64,000 nucleotides of DNA. Origin: Gaiellasilicea sp963707575. GTDB taxonomy: Bacteria > Actinomycetota > Thermoleophilia > Gaiellales > Gaiellaceae. The notes below the pieces were generated by a model. The model ran no database searches. It saw nothing but the letters and a program-made list of their open reading frames with translations, and had not been told where the DNA came from. Below, piece after piece: positions 32,777 through 40,568 of the stretch (the stretch's first letter is position 1; each line of letters opens with the position of its first letter). The stretch is taken from NCBI GenBank assembly GCA_963707575.1, contig OY970171.1:2108001-2172000 (forward strand), given 5' to 3'. Both the position numbers and the translations under genes were made by a program.

Positions 32777-32805
32777 AGGATACTGTCCGCGCATGACGGC
32801 TGCAA
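32777..32805. promoter_or_regulatory. Symmetric divergent promoter
   Basis: AGGATACTGT (32777-32786) is TATCCT on the minus strand and TACTGT on the plus strand, sharing TA. The minus promoter has TTGCAG (32805-32800) at a 17-base spacing. On the plus strand ATG 32793 lies 6 bases after TACTGT. Confidence 0.6.
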
Positions 32806-33632
32806 CGAACCTGCTCGAGGAGCGTTCGTTCGACCACGGGGATGTGCGGCTGCGCTACGCCGTCGGCGGCACTGGCGACGCCGTGATGCTCGTGCACGGG
32901 CTCGGCGGCGCTGCGACCAACTGGGTCGAGCTGCTGCCGGGGCTGCTCGAGCGCTACCGCGTGCTTGTGCTCGACCTACCGGGCCACGGCGGCTCCGGTC
33001 CGCTGCGGCGCGGTGCGGGTATGAGCGATTTCGCCGACGCGGTGGCGTCGGTGATCGAGCGCGAGGGTGCGTCGCCCGCGCTCGTCGTCGGCCACTCCTT
33101 CGGCGGCCAGGCGGCGCTGCGGCTGGCGCACCGCCGGCCCGAGCTCGTGCGCGGGCTCCTGCTGGCGGCGCCCTCGGGGATCCGGACGGGCGACCGGGTC
33201 GTAAGGGCCGTCGTCCTTGCCTCCGCCGCCGTGCGGCCCGCCCGCTTCGTGACGCCCTTCCGCCACCGCTTCTCGGAGCGCCTCTGGTACCGGCGGGCGC
33301 TCTTCCGGCCGTGGTTCGTCTCCGACCCGCTCGCCCTCTCGCCCCGCGCGACCCTCGGCTTCCTGGACGGCCCGCCCACCCACACCGACATGAGCACGGC
33401 GGGCCGGGCGATGCTGGCCGACGACCCGCGCCGCGACCTCGAGCAGGTGTCGTGTCCCGCGGTCGTGCTCTGGGGCGCCCGTGACGCGCAGTTGCCCATC
33501 GACGATGCCTTCGAGTACACGCGACGGCTGCGGGCGAAGCTGCGGGTCGTCGCCGACTGCGGCCACCTGGTCATCGGCGAGCGCCCGCACGCCTGTCTCG
33601 ATGCACTGGAGGAGCTGCGCCGTGCCGCCTGA
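32793..33632 (+). CDS. Alpha/beta hydrolase
   Basis: 279-residue hydrolase with oxyanion-hole segment LVHGLGGAATNW, nucleophile elbow GHSFGGQA, acid Asp near LWGARDAQLPI and His in ADCGHLVIGERP. This resembles the haloperoxidase/MhpC-type esterases; the substrate cannot be told. ATG 32793 is 6 bases after TACTGT and has no binding site, so it is likely leaderless. The 3' end overlaps the GNAT gene by 11 bases. Confidence 0.88.
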   Translation: MTAATNLLEERSFDHGDVRLRYAVGGTGDAVMLVHGLGGAATNWVELLPGLLERYRVLVLDLPGHGGSGPLRRGAGMSDFADAVASVIEREGASPALVVGHSFGGQAALRLAHRRPELVRGLLLAAPSGIRTGDRVVRAVVLASAAVRPARFVTPFRHRFSERLWYRRALFRPWFVSDPLALSPRATLGFLDGPPTHTDMSTAGRAMLADDPRRDLEQVSCPAVVLWGARDAQLPIDDAFEYTRRLRAKLRVVADCGHLVIGERPHACLDALEELRRAA

Positions 33633-34083
33633 GGTGACGCTGCGGCCGCTTCGCGAGGACGAGTACGGCGCGTGGGACGCGGAGCACCGCCGCGAGTACG
33701 CGCGCGGTCTGGTCGAGCACGCCGGTCTCACGCAGGAGGAGGCCGAGGCGAAGGTGGCGCGCGACATTCCTGCTGCGCTCCCCGACGGGCTCGCGACGCC
33801 CGGCGTCCACGTCTGGGCGGCCGAGGCCGAGGGACGGAGGGTCGGCACGGTCTTCTTCGGCCTCCGGGGCACCGAGGCCTGGCTCTACGAGATCACGATC
33901 GACGAGGGCGAACGGGGCCGCGGGTTCGGTCGGGCGGCGATGCTCGCGCTGGAGGAGGAGGTACGCGCACTCGGGCACGACCGGCTGGCGCTCAACGTCT
34001 GGGGCGGGAACGAGGTCGCGCGCGGCCTGTACCGCTCGCTCGGCTACGCCGAGCAAGCGGTGCACATGCGCAAGCTTCTCTAG
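33622..34083 (+). CDS. GNAT-family N-acetyltransferase
   Basis: 153-residue acyltransferase with the acetyl-CoA motif GERGRGFGRAAMLAL (Q/RxxGxG/A type) and motif B NVWGGNEVARGLYRSLGY. Substrate unknown. GTG 33622 lies inside the end of the hydrolase gene. Its stop overlaps that of the convergent Nif3-like gene. Confidence 0.85.
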   Translation: MPPEVTLRPLREDEYGAWDAEHRREYARGLVEHAGLTQEEAEAKVARDIPAALPDGLATPGVHVWAAEAEGRRVGTVFFGLRGTEAWLYEITIDEGERGRGFGRAAMLALEEEVRALGHDRLALNVWGGNEVARGLYRSLGYAEQAVHMRKLL

Positions 34084-34823
34084 ACGGGGTTCTCGACCTC
34101 GAGAAACTCCCACTCGAGGTCGAACTCCTCGCCGAGGCGGCGCGCGAGGGCCTGGACGCCGAGCCGCTCCGTGGCGTAGTGACCGGCGGCGACGAAGTGA
34201 ATCCCGAGCTCGCGGGCGGTGTGCAGGCTCGGCTCCTCGGGCTCCCCGGTGAGGAAGAGGTCGTAGCCCTCGTGCGCCGCGTCGATCAGCTCGTAGCCGC
34301 CGCTGCCGGTCGAGATCGCCACGCGCTCGATCCGCTCGGGTCCGTGCGGGAAGACCGTCGGATAGCGCTGGACGGCGGTGAGGACGCGCTCCTGGAACTC
34401 CTCGATCCCGCACGGCTCCTCCAGCCGCCCGCCCAGGCCGATCTCCTTGAAATCGCCCTCGCGCCGGACCCCTAGGGCGAGAGCGAGCTGCGCGTTGTTG
34501 CCGAGCTCGGGGTGGGCGTCGAGGGCGAGGTGGTACGCCGCCAGCGAGAGGTCGGCCCGGAAGAGCGCCTCCAGCCTGCCACGCAGGCGCCGGTCGACGA
34601 GGAGCGGCTCGTTGCGCCAGAAGAGCCCGTGGTGGACGAGCAGCAGCTGCGCTCCGGCGGCGGCGGCGCCCTCGAAGAGCTCGAGCGAGCAGGAGACGCC
34701 GCAGGCGAGCTTCGTCACCTCGTCGGCGCCGGCCACCTGGAGCCCGGGGAGCCCGTACTCAGGGAAGCGCTGCACCTCGAGCAGCTCGTTCGCGAAGGAG
34801 ACGATCTCGTCACGGCCGGCCAT
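34080..34823 (-). CDS. Nif3-like dinuclear metal centre protein
   Basis: 247-residue NIF3/YbgI-family protein with metal ligands in LLLVHHGLFW and the C-terminal GHYATERLGV. Members form toroidal hexamers and are annotated as GTP cyclohydrolase I type 2 homologues, but the biological role is uncertain. ATG 34823 lies 6 bases from TAGAAT (34835-34830), suggesting a leaderless transcript. Confidence 0.9.
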   Translation of the reverse strand: MAGRDEIVSFANELLEVQRFPEYGLPGLQVAGADEVTKLACGVSCSLELFEGAAAAGAQLLLVHHGLFWRNEPLLVDRRLRGRLEALFRADLSLAAYHLALDAHPELGNNAQLALALGVRREGDFKEIGLGGRLEEPCGIEEFQERVLTAVQRYPTVFPHGPERIERVAISTGSGGYELIDAAHEGYDLFLTGEPEEPSLHTARELGIHFVAAGHYATERLGVQALARRLGEEFDLEWEFLEVENPV

Positions 34824-34865
34824 CCGGCGATTCTAGGTCGCGGGCTTCGCTAACCTGTTCCCGCT

Positions 34866-34939
34866 CGGGGTGTGGCGCAGCCTGGTAGCGCGCTCCGTTC
34901 GGGTCGGAGAGGTCCCGAGTTCAAATCTCGGCACCCCGA
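34866..34939 (+). tRNA. tRNA-Pro (anticodon CGG)
   Basis: 74-base cloverleaf: acceptor CGGGGTG/CACCCCG, discriminator A, D arm with GCGCAGCCTGGTAGCGC, anticodon stem CTCCG/CGGAG around TTCGGGT, T arm with GTTCAAATC. The anticodon CGG reads CCG. CCA is not encoded. A TAACCT -10 lies at 34851-34856. Confidence 0.97.
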
Positions 34940-34946
34940 TACAGGC

Positions 34947-34974
34947 CGCGGGGGAACCACACGGTTCCCCCGCG
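34947..34974. terminator. Perfect 12-bp hairpin after tRNA-Pro
   Basis: CGCGGGGGAACC (34947-34958), loop ACAC, GGTTCCCCCGCG (34963-34974). It has no U-run. It lies between the tRNA and the convergent DoxX gene, so it can serve both. Confidence 0.8.
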
Positions 34975-34982
34975 AGCCACCT

Positions 34983-35489
34983 CTAGGCGCTCATCTCCCC
35001 CGTGTCAGCGCGGGCCCGGCCGAGCGTCGTCGTCACGACCGAGATCACGATCGCGGCGGGGAGGACGGCGCTCGCCCAGTCGATACCGGTCAGGTTGTCA
35101 TCCCAGTCGAGGGCGCGGTCGACGGACAGGCGCTGCGGCCCGGTGGCGACGACGGCGAGGACGACGGAGAGCAGGGTCAGCTCGAACTCGAAGCCACCGA
35201 GGAAGCCCTTGGGCCAGACGACGGTCGTGATCGCGTTCAGCATCACGACGGCCAGCCCGAGTGCCGCCAGCGGCGTGAGCAGACCCGCGGCGAGGAGGAG
35301 CCCACCACCCACCTCGGTGAGCCCGGCGAGGAGTGCCATCGTGGCCGGCCAGCGGAAGCCGATCGAGCCGAAGAACTCGGCCGTGCCCGCCCGGCCGTCG
35401 CCGCCGAACCACCCGAAGAGCTTCTGCGTGCCGTGGCCGACGAAGATCGCCCCGACGACGAGGCGCAAGAGCAGGATGCCGTACTCCAT
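34983..35489 (-). CDS. DoxX-family membrane protein
   Basis: 168 residues with four membrane helices. The DoxX signature is LLRLVVGAIFVGHGTQKLFG in helix 1, with GLTEVGGGLLLAAGLLTPLA later. DoxX proteins are linked to thiosulfate:quinone oxidoreductase subunits and to oxidative stress; this one has no partner that would fix its role. It follows the CoA-binding gene by nine bases and is probably in the same transcript. Confidence 0.88.
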   Translation of the reverse strand: MEYGILLLRLVVGAIFVGHGTQKLFGWFGGDGRAGTAEFFGSIGFRWPATMALLAGLTEVGGGLLLAAGLLTPLAALGLAVVMLNAITTVVWPKGFLGGFEFELTLLSVVLAVVATGPQRLSVDRALDWDDNLTGIDWASAVLPAAIVISVVTTTLGRARADTGEMSA

Positions 35490-35498
35490 CGTCTCCTC

Positions 35499-35900
35499 CT
35501 AGCTTCGGACGAGCTCGCGGTGCACGATTGCCGTGCACGCGTCCTCGACGTAGTCCAGTGCGGCCGCCTCGGCGATGCGCCGGGACTCGGCGGACACTAT
35601 CCCGAGCTGCAGCCAGAGCGCCCCGGCGCCGACCTCGACCGCCTCGCGCGCGTGCTGCGGCGTGTGCTCGGGGCGGCGGAAGACGTCGACGAGGTCGATC
35701 GGCTCGTCGATCTCGGCCAGCGAGCGCACACACGGAACGCCGAGCACCTCGTCGCAGTCGGCGGGCCGCACCGGGATCACCCGGTAGCCCTGCTCGAGCA
35801 GGTAGCGCATGACGCCGTGACTGGGCCGGTCGGGGTTCGGAGACGCGCCGACCATCGCGATCGTCCGTGCCTCGGCCAGGATCTCCGCGGGAGTCCTCAT
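35499..35900 (-). CDS. CoA-binding domain protein, YccU-like
   Basis: 133-residue stand-alone CoA-binding Rossmann domain: IAMVGASPNPDRPSHGVMRY, YRVIPVRP, then VFRRPEHTP and GALWLQLGI. Family members bind CoA or acyl-CoA, and the function is not settled. ATG 35900 lies 6 bases from TACCGT on the minus strand. Confidence 0.88.
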   Translation of the reverse strand: MRTPAEILAEARTIAMVGASPNPDRPSHGVMRYLLEQGYRVIPVRPADCDEVLGVPCVRSLAEIDEPIDLVDVFRRPEHTPQHAREAVEVGAGALWLQLGIVSAESRRIAEAAALDYVEDACTAIVHRELVRS

Positions 35901-35906
35901 GGGACG

Positions 35907-35916
35907 ACGGTACCCT
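35907..35916. promoter_or_regulatory. Symmetric divergent -10 element
   Basis: ACGGTACCCT: TACCGT on the minus strand (6 bases before ATG 35900) and TACCCT on the plus strand (7 bases before GTG 35924) share the central TA. Both transcripts would be leaderless. Confidence 0.6.
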
Positions 35917-35923
35917 CAGCCTC

Positions 35924-36598
35924 GTGATTCAAGCCGTCCTCTTCGACGTCGACTTCACGCTCGCGCTGCCGGGGCCGGAGCTGGGCGCCGACGGCTATCG
36001 GCGGCTCGGCGAGCGCCACGGGCTCGCCCTGGACGTGACGCGCCTCGACGAGGCCCGCGACCGGGCGTTCCGCGAGCTCCAGCGCCAGCCCGGCCTCGTC
36101 CACGACGAGGAGCTCTGGATCGCCTTCACCGAGCTGATCGTTCGCGGCATGGGCGGCGACGAAGACGCGGCGCGGGCTTGCGCGATCGACATGGTCGAGC
36201 GCTGGATGCTGCACGAGAACTTCACGCTCTACGACGACGTGCTGCCCGTGCTCGACGAGCTGAGGCGGCACGGACAGAAGCTCGGGCTGGTCTCGAACGG
36301 CGAGCGCGACCTCGACGAGTTCGTCGTCCATCACGCGCTCGAGGTCGACGTCGCGATCGGGTCGCGCTCGTTCGGCCGCACGAAGCCGCACCCCTCGATC
36401 TTCGCGGCCGCCCTCGAGCGGCTCGGCGTCGAGCCCGGGCGGGCCGCGATGGTGGGCGACTCATACGCGGACGACATCGAAGGCGCGCGCGCGCTGGGCA
36501 TGCGCGCCTTCCTGCTCGATCGCGACGGGCGCTACCCGGACGAGCCGGACCGGTTGCCGACGCTGCTCGCGCTCCCGGCGGCGCTCGGCCTGGTCTAG
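35924..36598 (+). CDS. HAD-family hydrolase
   Basis: 224 residues. Motif I is LFDVDFTLA, in which the usual Gly after the second Asp is Phe; both catalytic aspartates are kept. Motif II GLVSNGERD, motif III Lys in GRTKPHPS, motif IV MVGDSYADDIEGAR follow. The helical cap covers about 15-95. Substrate unknown. GTG 35924 is taken because it is 7 bases after a -10 box. The stop overlaps that of the convergent LysE gene (CTAG). Confidence 0.87.
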   Translation: MIQAVLFDVDFTLALPGPELGADGYRRLGERHGLALDVTRLDEARDRAFRELQRQPGLVHDEELWIAFTELIVRGMGGDEDAARACAIDMVERWMLHENFTLYDDVLPVLDELRRHGQKLGLVSNGERDLDEFVVHHALEVDVAIGSRSFGRTKPHPSIFAAALERLGVEPGRAAMVGDSYADDIEGARALGMRAFLLDRDGRYPDEPDRLPTLLALPAALGLV

Positions 36599-37221
36599 CG
36601 CGCCGCGCCCGCGACCCGCAGGCCGAGCGCCACGAGCACCGCGCCGGAGATCGCGTCGATCGTCCGGCGCGCGCGCGGGTGTTCGAGCAGCCCCCGTGCC
36701 CGAGCCACCGCGAGCGCGTAGACGCTCAGCCAGGCGAGCGTGAGCACGCAGAACGCAAGGCCGAGGAGCAACGAGGTGAGGAAGACGCGACCGCCGGGCG
36801 AGACGAACTGGGGCAGGAGGCTCGTGAAGAAGACGACCATCTTCGGATTCGCCAGGTTGCTGACGAGGCCTTGCCGGAAGGCGCGCTGCGGCGAGAGCGC
36901 GGCCCCCGACACGGCGAGTCCGTGCTCGGGTCGCCGTGCGAGCGCGGCGAGCACCGACTGGAGGCCGAGGTACACGAGGTACGCCGCTCCCGCCAGGCGC
37001 AGCGCGAGGAAGAGCGGCTGCGACGCGCTGAGGATCGCGACGAGGCCGATGCTCGCGGCGAGCGTCCAGACAGCCTGTCCGGCGGCGACGCCCACGGCGG
37101 TCGTCACGCCGCTCCTGCGGCCACCGAGCAGCGTGTTCCGGATCGTGAGCGCCGTGTCCTGGCCGGGAGTGCAGATGACGACCGCCGACACGGCCGCGAA
37201 CGCTGCGAGGTCGGTCAGCAC
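36595..37221 (-). CDS. LysE-family amino-acid exporter
   Basis: 208 residues with six membrane helices and the family start FAAVSAVVICTPGQDTAL, then GRRSGVTTAVGVAAGQAVW and NLANPKMVVFF. RhtB/LysE exporters remove amino acids or related compounds; the substrate is open. GTG 37221 overlaps the end of the lysyl-oxidase gene by seven bases, so it is the third gene of a CaiB/lysyl oxidase/LysE unit. Confidence 0.9.
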   Translation of the reverse strand: MLTDLAAFAAVSAVVICTPGQDTALTIRNTLLGGRRSGVTTAVGVAAGQAVWTLAASIGLVAILSASQPLFLALRLAGAAYLVYLGLQSVLAALARRPEHGLAVSGAALSPQRAFRQGLVSNLANPKMVVFFTSLLPQFVSPGGRVFLTSLLLGLAFCVLTLAWLSVYALAVARARGLLEHPRARRTIDAISGAVLVALGLRVAGAAR

Positions 37222-38447
37222 CGCTCCGAGGCCTGGCAGACACGCAGCGTCTCAACGTGCGGGGTGCCACCACTCCAGCTGAGGCGGAGGCGCAGCGAGG
37301 CGGCGTTGTTGCCGTAATCCAGCTCCTCCAGCAGTCCCTTCGCGTTCGCACGGTGGACGAGCACGTAGATGCCTGCCGGCACACCGCGGAGCTCGAGATT
37401 CTGGCCGTGGAAGTGGGCGGGGTAGAGGTCGGTGTATCCGGGTGACGAGCCCTGCTCGACGGTGAGTGCCCCGGGCTGGAACGCGGCGCAGTTGCCGAGG
37501 AAGCGCGGGCCCCGGAAGGCAGACACCCTGCGGGCGGCGAGGCCGTAATGATCGGCGAGGCAGAAGCCGCTCTTGCGGTCGCGCACCACGAGCGTGCCGT
37601 CCGCCCGGCGGAGCTCGTAGCGCTGGAAGTCGAGGACGTGCCAGTGCGTGTGGGTCGGGGAAGGCGTGTAGCGCAGCCGCCCGGCGTCCTCGTAGATCCT
37701 CGTCGAGCCGTCCGAGAGCCGGATCAGCTGCTGCGTGCGCATGGGCACGCCGGCGCTGATCCGGAAGCCGCGGATCCAGATCGCGCCTTCGCCCACGTTG
37801 TCCGTGGCGGAAGAGAAGCCGAGCTTCGTGCCCGCGATCGTGAGGCGGAAGGGGGCGCGCTGGTCGAAGTCCGGCAGCAGCTCGCGGGGGCCGGTCTGGA
37901 GGGTGCCGGCGTCGCTCGTCTTCGTCGGCCACGGCTCGCCGGGCCGGAGGCGCTCGAACTCGAGCTCTCCGGTGCGCGTCCAGGAGGGCAGGATCTCCTC
38001 ACCCGAGCCCTTCGTCGCCTGCCGCGGCGGACCACCCTCCGCGGCGACGACCCAGATGTCGAAGCTGCCGCCCGCGAGCGGGCTCGCGGCAAATGCGATC
38101 CGCTTGCCGTCGGGCGACCAGGCGGGCATCGCGACGACGCGGTTGCCGGCCGTCAGCCGCTGCAGGTCGCCTCCGTCGCGGCGGATGACGTAGAGGCTCG
38201 AGTCGCGGGCGCCGGGCTCCTGGCGGACGAAGGCGACGCGGCGCCGGTCGGGCGACCAGTCCGGCTCGCTGTCCTCTGCGCGCGTTGCGGTGATCCGATC
38301 GCGGCCGACCCAGAGGTCGCCGCCTCGCGCGGAGACCGTGACCCGAGGCAGCCCGCGCGCTTCGACGGCGCCGTCGGAGAGGGTCGCGGCTGCGAGCGGG
38401 AGCGGTGCGAGCGCGAGGGCGACGCCGACGAGGCGCACCCATCTCAT
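37215..38447 (-). CDS. Secreted PD40-repeat protein with lysyl oxidase domain
   Basis: 410 residues. A signal peptide (VRLVGVALALAPLPLAAA) is followed by TolB/PD40 beta-propeller strands (DSEPDWSPDRRRVAFVRQ, MPAWSPDGKRIAFAAS) and a C-terminal lysyl oxidase domain (about 220-405). The latter has THTHWHVLDFQRYELR carrying copper-binding histidines, HFHGQNLELRGVPAGIYVLV and ELDYGNNAASLRLRL. Lysyl oxidases oxidise amines with copper and a quinone cofactor. ATG 38447 overlaps the CaiB gene stop (ATGA). Confidence 0.82.
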   Translation of the reverse strand: MRWVRLVGVALALAPLPLAAATLSDGAVEARGLPRVTVSARGGDLWVGRDRITATRAEDSEPDWSPDRRRVAFVRQEPGARDSSLYVIRRDGGDLQRLTAGNRVVAMPAWSPDGKRIAFAASPLAGGSFDIWVVAAEGGPPRQATKGSGEEILPSWTRTGELEFERLRPGEPWPTKTSDAGTLQTGPRELLPDFDQRAPFRLTIAGTKLGFSSATDNVGEGAIWIRGFRISAGVPMRTQQLIRLSDGSTRIYEDAGRLRYTPSPTHTHWHVLDFQRYELRRADGTLVVRDRKSGFCLADHYGLAARRVSAFRGPRFLGNCAAFQPGALTVEQGSSPGYTDLYPAHFHGQNLELRGVPAGIYVLVHRANAKGLLEELDYGNNAASLRLRLSWSGGTPHVETLRVCQASERC

Positions 38448-39412
38448 CCGAGTCCGAGCTCCCCCCGCCATGCCGCCGTATCTTTCCCGATCGCCCCGGA
38501 CGATGCCTGCGAGGCCTGAGCGCCGAAGGCGGCGGCGCCCTCCGCGAGCGTGGCGACCGGACCGACGGCCGCGTCCTCGTCGCCGAAGTGCGCGAGCCAG
38601 TCGTCGAGCGTGCGCGTCGCGAAGATCTCTGCCAGCTCGGCGGCGAGCCCGTCCTGCTCGGCGGCGACGAGATGGCGTTCGGCGAGGTCCGGGCGTCCGA
38701 GCAGCTCGCAGAGCCGGACGAAGAACTTCGGCTCCAGCGCGGCGACCGTGAGGTGCCGCCCGTCGGCCGTCTCGTAGATGCGGTACGCGGCGAGGCCCCC
38801 GGTCAGGAAGCGAGGCAGCGGGTCGCCGCCCAGACGGTGTGCGACGAGCCGGTGCGACCCGTGAGTCATCGAGACCGTCAGGCGCGCTCCGCGTCCGCTG
38901 CGCTCGCGCTCGAGCAGCGCGGCGAGGATCTCCGCCACCGCGGCGAGCCCGCCGGCGGCGAGATCCGCGGGCTGGAGCGGGGGCAGGCCGGGAGCGGTGT
39001 CCTCGAGCATCCCGGCCCAGCCGAGGTAGTTGAGGTCGTGACCGGCTCGCTGCGCGTGCGGACCCTCGAGGCCGAAGCCCGTGATCGAGCAGTAGACGAT
39101 TCGCTCCGGCAGGTCGTCCGGCCCGACGCCGAGGCGGGCCGCCACGCCGGGCCGGAAGCCTTCGAGGACGACGTCCGCGCGGGCGCAGAGTGCGCGGCCG
39201 AGCTCGGGCTCCGTCTTCAGGTCGCAGGCGACCGACTCCTTGCCCGCGTTCAGCGCCCGCTCCCACGCGGGTGCGACGAGGCGCATCGGGTCGCCCTCGG
39301 GCGCTTCCAGCCGGACGACGCGCGCGCCGAGCCGGAGCAGCTCGCGCGAGGCGTAGGCGCCCGGCAGATAGCGGGTCAGGTCGACGACGAGCAGGCCGGC
39401 GAGCGGTTGCAA
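38444..39412 (-). CDS. CaiB/BaiF family CoA-transferase (alpha-methylacyl-CoA racemase-like)
   Basis: Family III CoA-transferase fold of about 322 residues: LLVVDLTRYLPGAYASREL, VVRLEAPEGDPMR, ADVVLEGFRPGVAARLG, YCSITGFGLEGPHAQRAGHD with the catalytic Asp, and the C-terminal TLDDWLAHFG. The mix fits alpha-methylacyl-CoA racemase or a CoA-transferase. TTG 39412 is chosen: it is 8 bases from TACCGT (39426-39421) and gives QPLAGLLVVDL. GTG 39430 is the alternative. It is divergent from tetR, which suggests shared control. Confidence 0.85.
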   Translation of the reverse strand: MQPLAGLLVVDLTRYLPGAYASRELLRLGARVVRLEAPEGDPMRLVAPAWERALNAGKESVACDLKTEPELGRALCARADVVLEGFRPGVAARLGVGPDDLPERIVYCSITGFGLEGPHAQRAGHDLNYLGWAGMLEDTAPGLPPLQPADLAAGGLAAVAEILAALLERERSGRGARLTVSMTHGSHRLVAHRLGGDPLPRFLTGGLAAYRIYETADGRHLTVAALEPKFFVRLCELLGRPDLAERHLVAAEQDGLAAELAEIFATRTLDDWLAHFGDEDAAVGPVATLAEGAAAFGAQASQASSGAIGKDTAAWRGELGLG

Positions 39413-39459
39413 GGCCGCCGACGGTACCACTACGCTGACAGCGTTGACTGTTCGTTCAA
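39407..39459 (+). promoter_or_regulatory. tetR promoter and operator
   Basis: TTGCAA (39407-39412), 18 bases, TACGCT (39431-39436), then 7 bases to TTG 39444: a leaderless promoter. The partial palindrome TTGACTGTTCGTTCAA (39444-39459) lies on the start codon and fits TTGANNGNNCNNTCAA, as does a perfect repeat at 45469-45484. Confidence 0.6.
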
Positions 39460-40061
39460 CCGCTCAGGAAGAGAAACGGCGCGTCATCCTCGCGGCCGCC
39501 GTGCGCGTCTTCGCGCGCAAGGGCTACCACACGTCGCGCGTCGGCGACATCGCCAGCGAGGCTGGGATCGCGCACGGCCTGCTCTACCACTACTTCTCCT
39601 CCAAGGAAGAGGTGCTGCAGACGGTCTTTCGTGAGAACTGGAGCGAGCTGGTGGAGACGTTCCATCGCATCGAGGGCTCCGAGGAATCGGCGCTCGCGCA
39701 GCTCCAGGGGATCGCGAAGGTGCTCCTTCGCTCCTGGCGGAACGACCCCGATCTCGTGCGGGTGATGGTGCGCGAGGTGGCGCGGAGCCCGCAGCTCGGG
39801 AGCCAGGTGGACGAGATCCGCGAGGGCTTCCTCGTGATCCAGCGCGTGATCGAGCGCGGGCAGGCCGACGGCACCTTCCGGCCCGAGCTCGACGCGCGGC
39901 TCGCGAGCTGGATCGTCTACGGCGGGCTCGAGGAGCTGCTGACGGGCTGGGTGCTGGGCCAGCTCCCGGACGGCGACGAGGAGGTCGCACGCGCCGAGCA
40001 GACGGTCGTCGACCTCGTCTGCGGCGGATTGGCCGTGTCTCCCGCGCCCGCCCCGGTCTAG
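39444..40061 (+). CDS. TetR-family regulator, possibly of fatty-acid metabolism
   Basis: 205 residues. The DNA-binding domain is at about 11-57 (RRVILAAAVRVFARKGYHTS, VGDIASEAGIAHGLLYHYF), followed by a helical ligand domain of the TetR_C_33/FadR-like kind (VLLRSWRNDPDLVRVMVREV). TTG 39444 gives the normal arm before the first helix. Divergent from a CaiB-type gene. A similar inverted repeat lies at the promoter of an acyl-CoA dehydrogenase 6 kb away, so acyl-CoA is a reasonable ligand guess. Confidence 0.87.
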   Translation: MTVRSTAQEEKRRVILAAAVRVFARKGYHTSRVGDIASEAGIAHGLLYHYFSSKEEVLQTVFRENWSELVETFHRIEGSEESALAQLQGIAKVLLRSWRNDPDLVRVMVREVARSPQLGSQVDEIREGFLVIQRVIERGQADGTFRPELDARLASWIVYGGLEELLTGWVLGQLPDGDEEVARAEQTVVDLVCGGLAVSPAPAPV

Positions 40062-40549
40062 CGGCACACGGGCACGCCCCGGGCGAAGAGCCCGAACGCC
40101 CACACGCGACCGTCCAGCACGTAGAACGCCGTCGTCGTCGCCCGCCGAGGCAGCAGCAGCGCGTAGTAGCCGCCGCACTCCCTGCGCATGAGCGCGCCGT
40201 ACGTGGACGTGACGCGCGCGACCGGATCGCCCAGCTCGAGCCCGATCCTGGTTCTCCAGCCCGTCGGCTCGTACAGCGTGTAGATCGCCGCGACCCGCTC
40301 GCGGCGGAACTCGACGGCCGCGCCGCGCGGCTGGAAGGCGAAGTAGTTGAAATACCACGTCTCGCGCGTGCAGCTGCGGCAACGGCCGTAGGCGCGCCCC
40401 CAGGCTGCTTCCACCTCGGCCTCGGTGTCGCCGAGAGCCAGCCCGCCGAGGCTCGAGCCCGGCACGAGCACGCCGGTCGCCGGCGGCGCGGCGGTCGCGG
40501 CCGGAGCGCCGAGCGCGACGAGACACGCGACCAAGAGCGTGAGGCGCAC
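40058..40549 (-). CDS. Secreted protein of unknown function
   Basis: Not recognised. 163 residues with a signal peptide (RLTLLVACLVALGAPAATAA). The mature part has GLALGDTEAEVEAAWGRAYG, repeated in degenerate form as GLELGDPVARVTSTYGAL; this G.LGD...V...G pattern is common in secreted Gram-positive proteins. Four cysteines (CRSC, REC, PVC) could form disulfides. GTG 40549 is chosen to match the signal peptide; TTG 40582 is the longest start. Confidence 0.65.
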   Translation of the reverse strand: MRLTLLVACLVALGAPAATAAPPATGVLVPGSSLGGLALGDTEAEVEAAWGRAYGRCRSCTRETWYFNYFAFQPRGAAVEFRRERVAAIYTLYEPTGWRTRIGLELGDPVARVTSTYGALMRRECGGYYALLLPRRATTTAFYVLDGRVWAFGLFARGVPVCR

Positions 40550-40568
40550 GTCTGGAAGGATACGGCGC

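Noticed and set aside
32667..32792. Longer N-terminus for the alpha/beta hydrolase from ATG 32667
   Set aside because: The added 42 codons read through the minus-strand leader and terminator hairpin and have no family match; ATG 32793 fits the -10 spacing.
37548..38519. Plus-strand gene opposite the lysyl oxidase gene
   Set aside because: No recognisable domain; it is the antisense of a well-supported gene.
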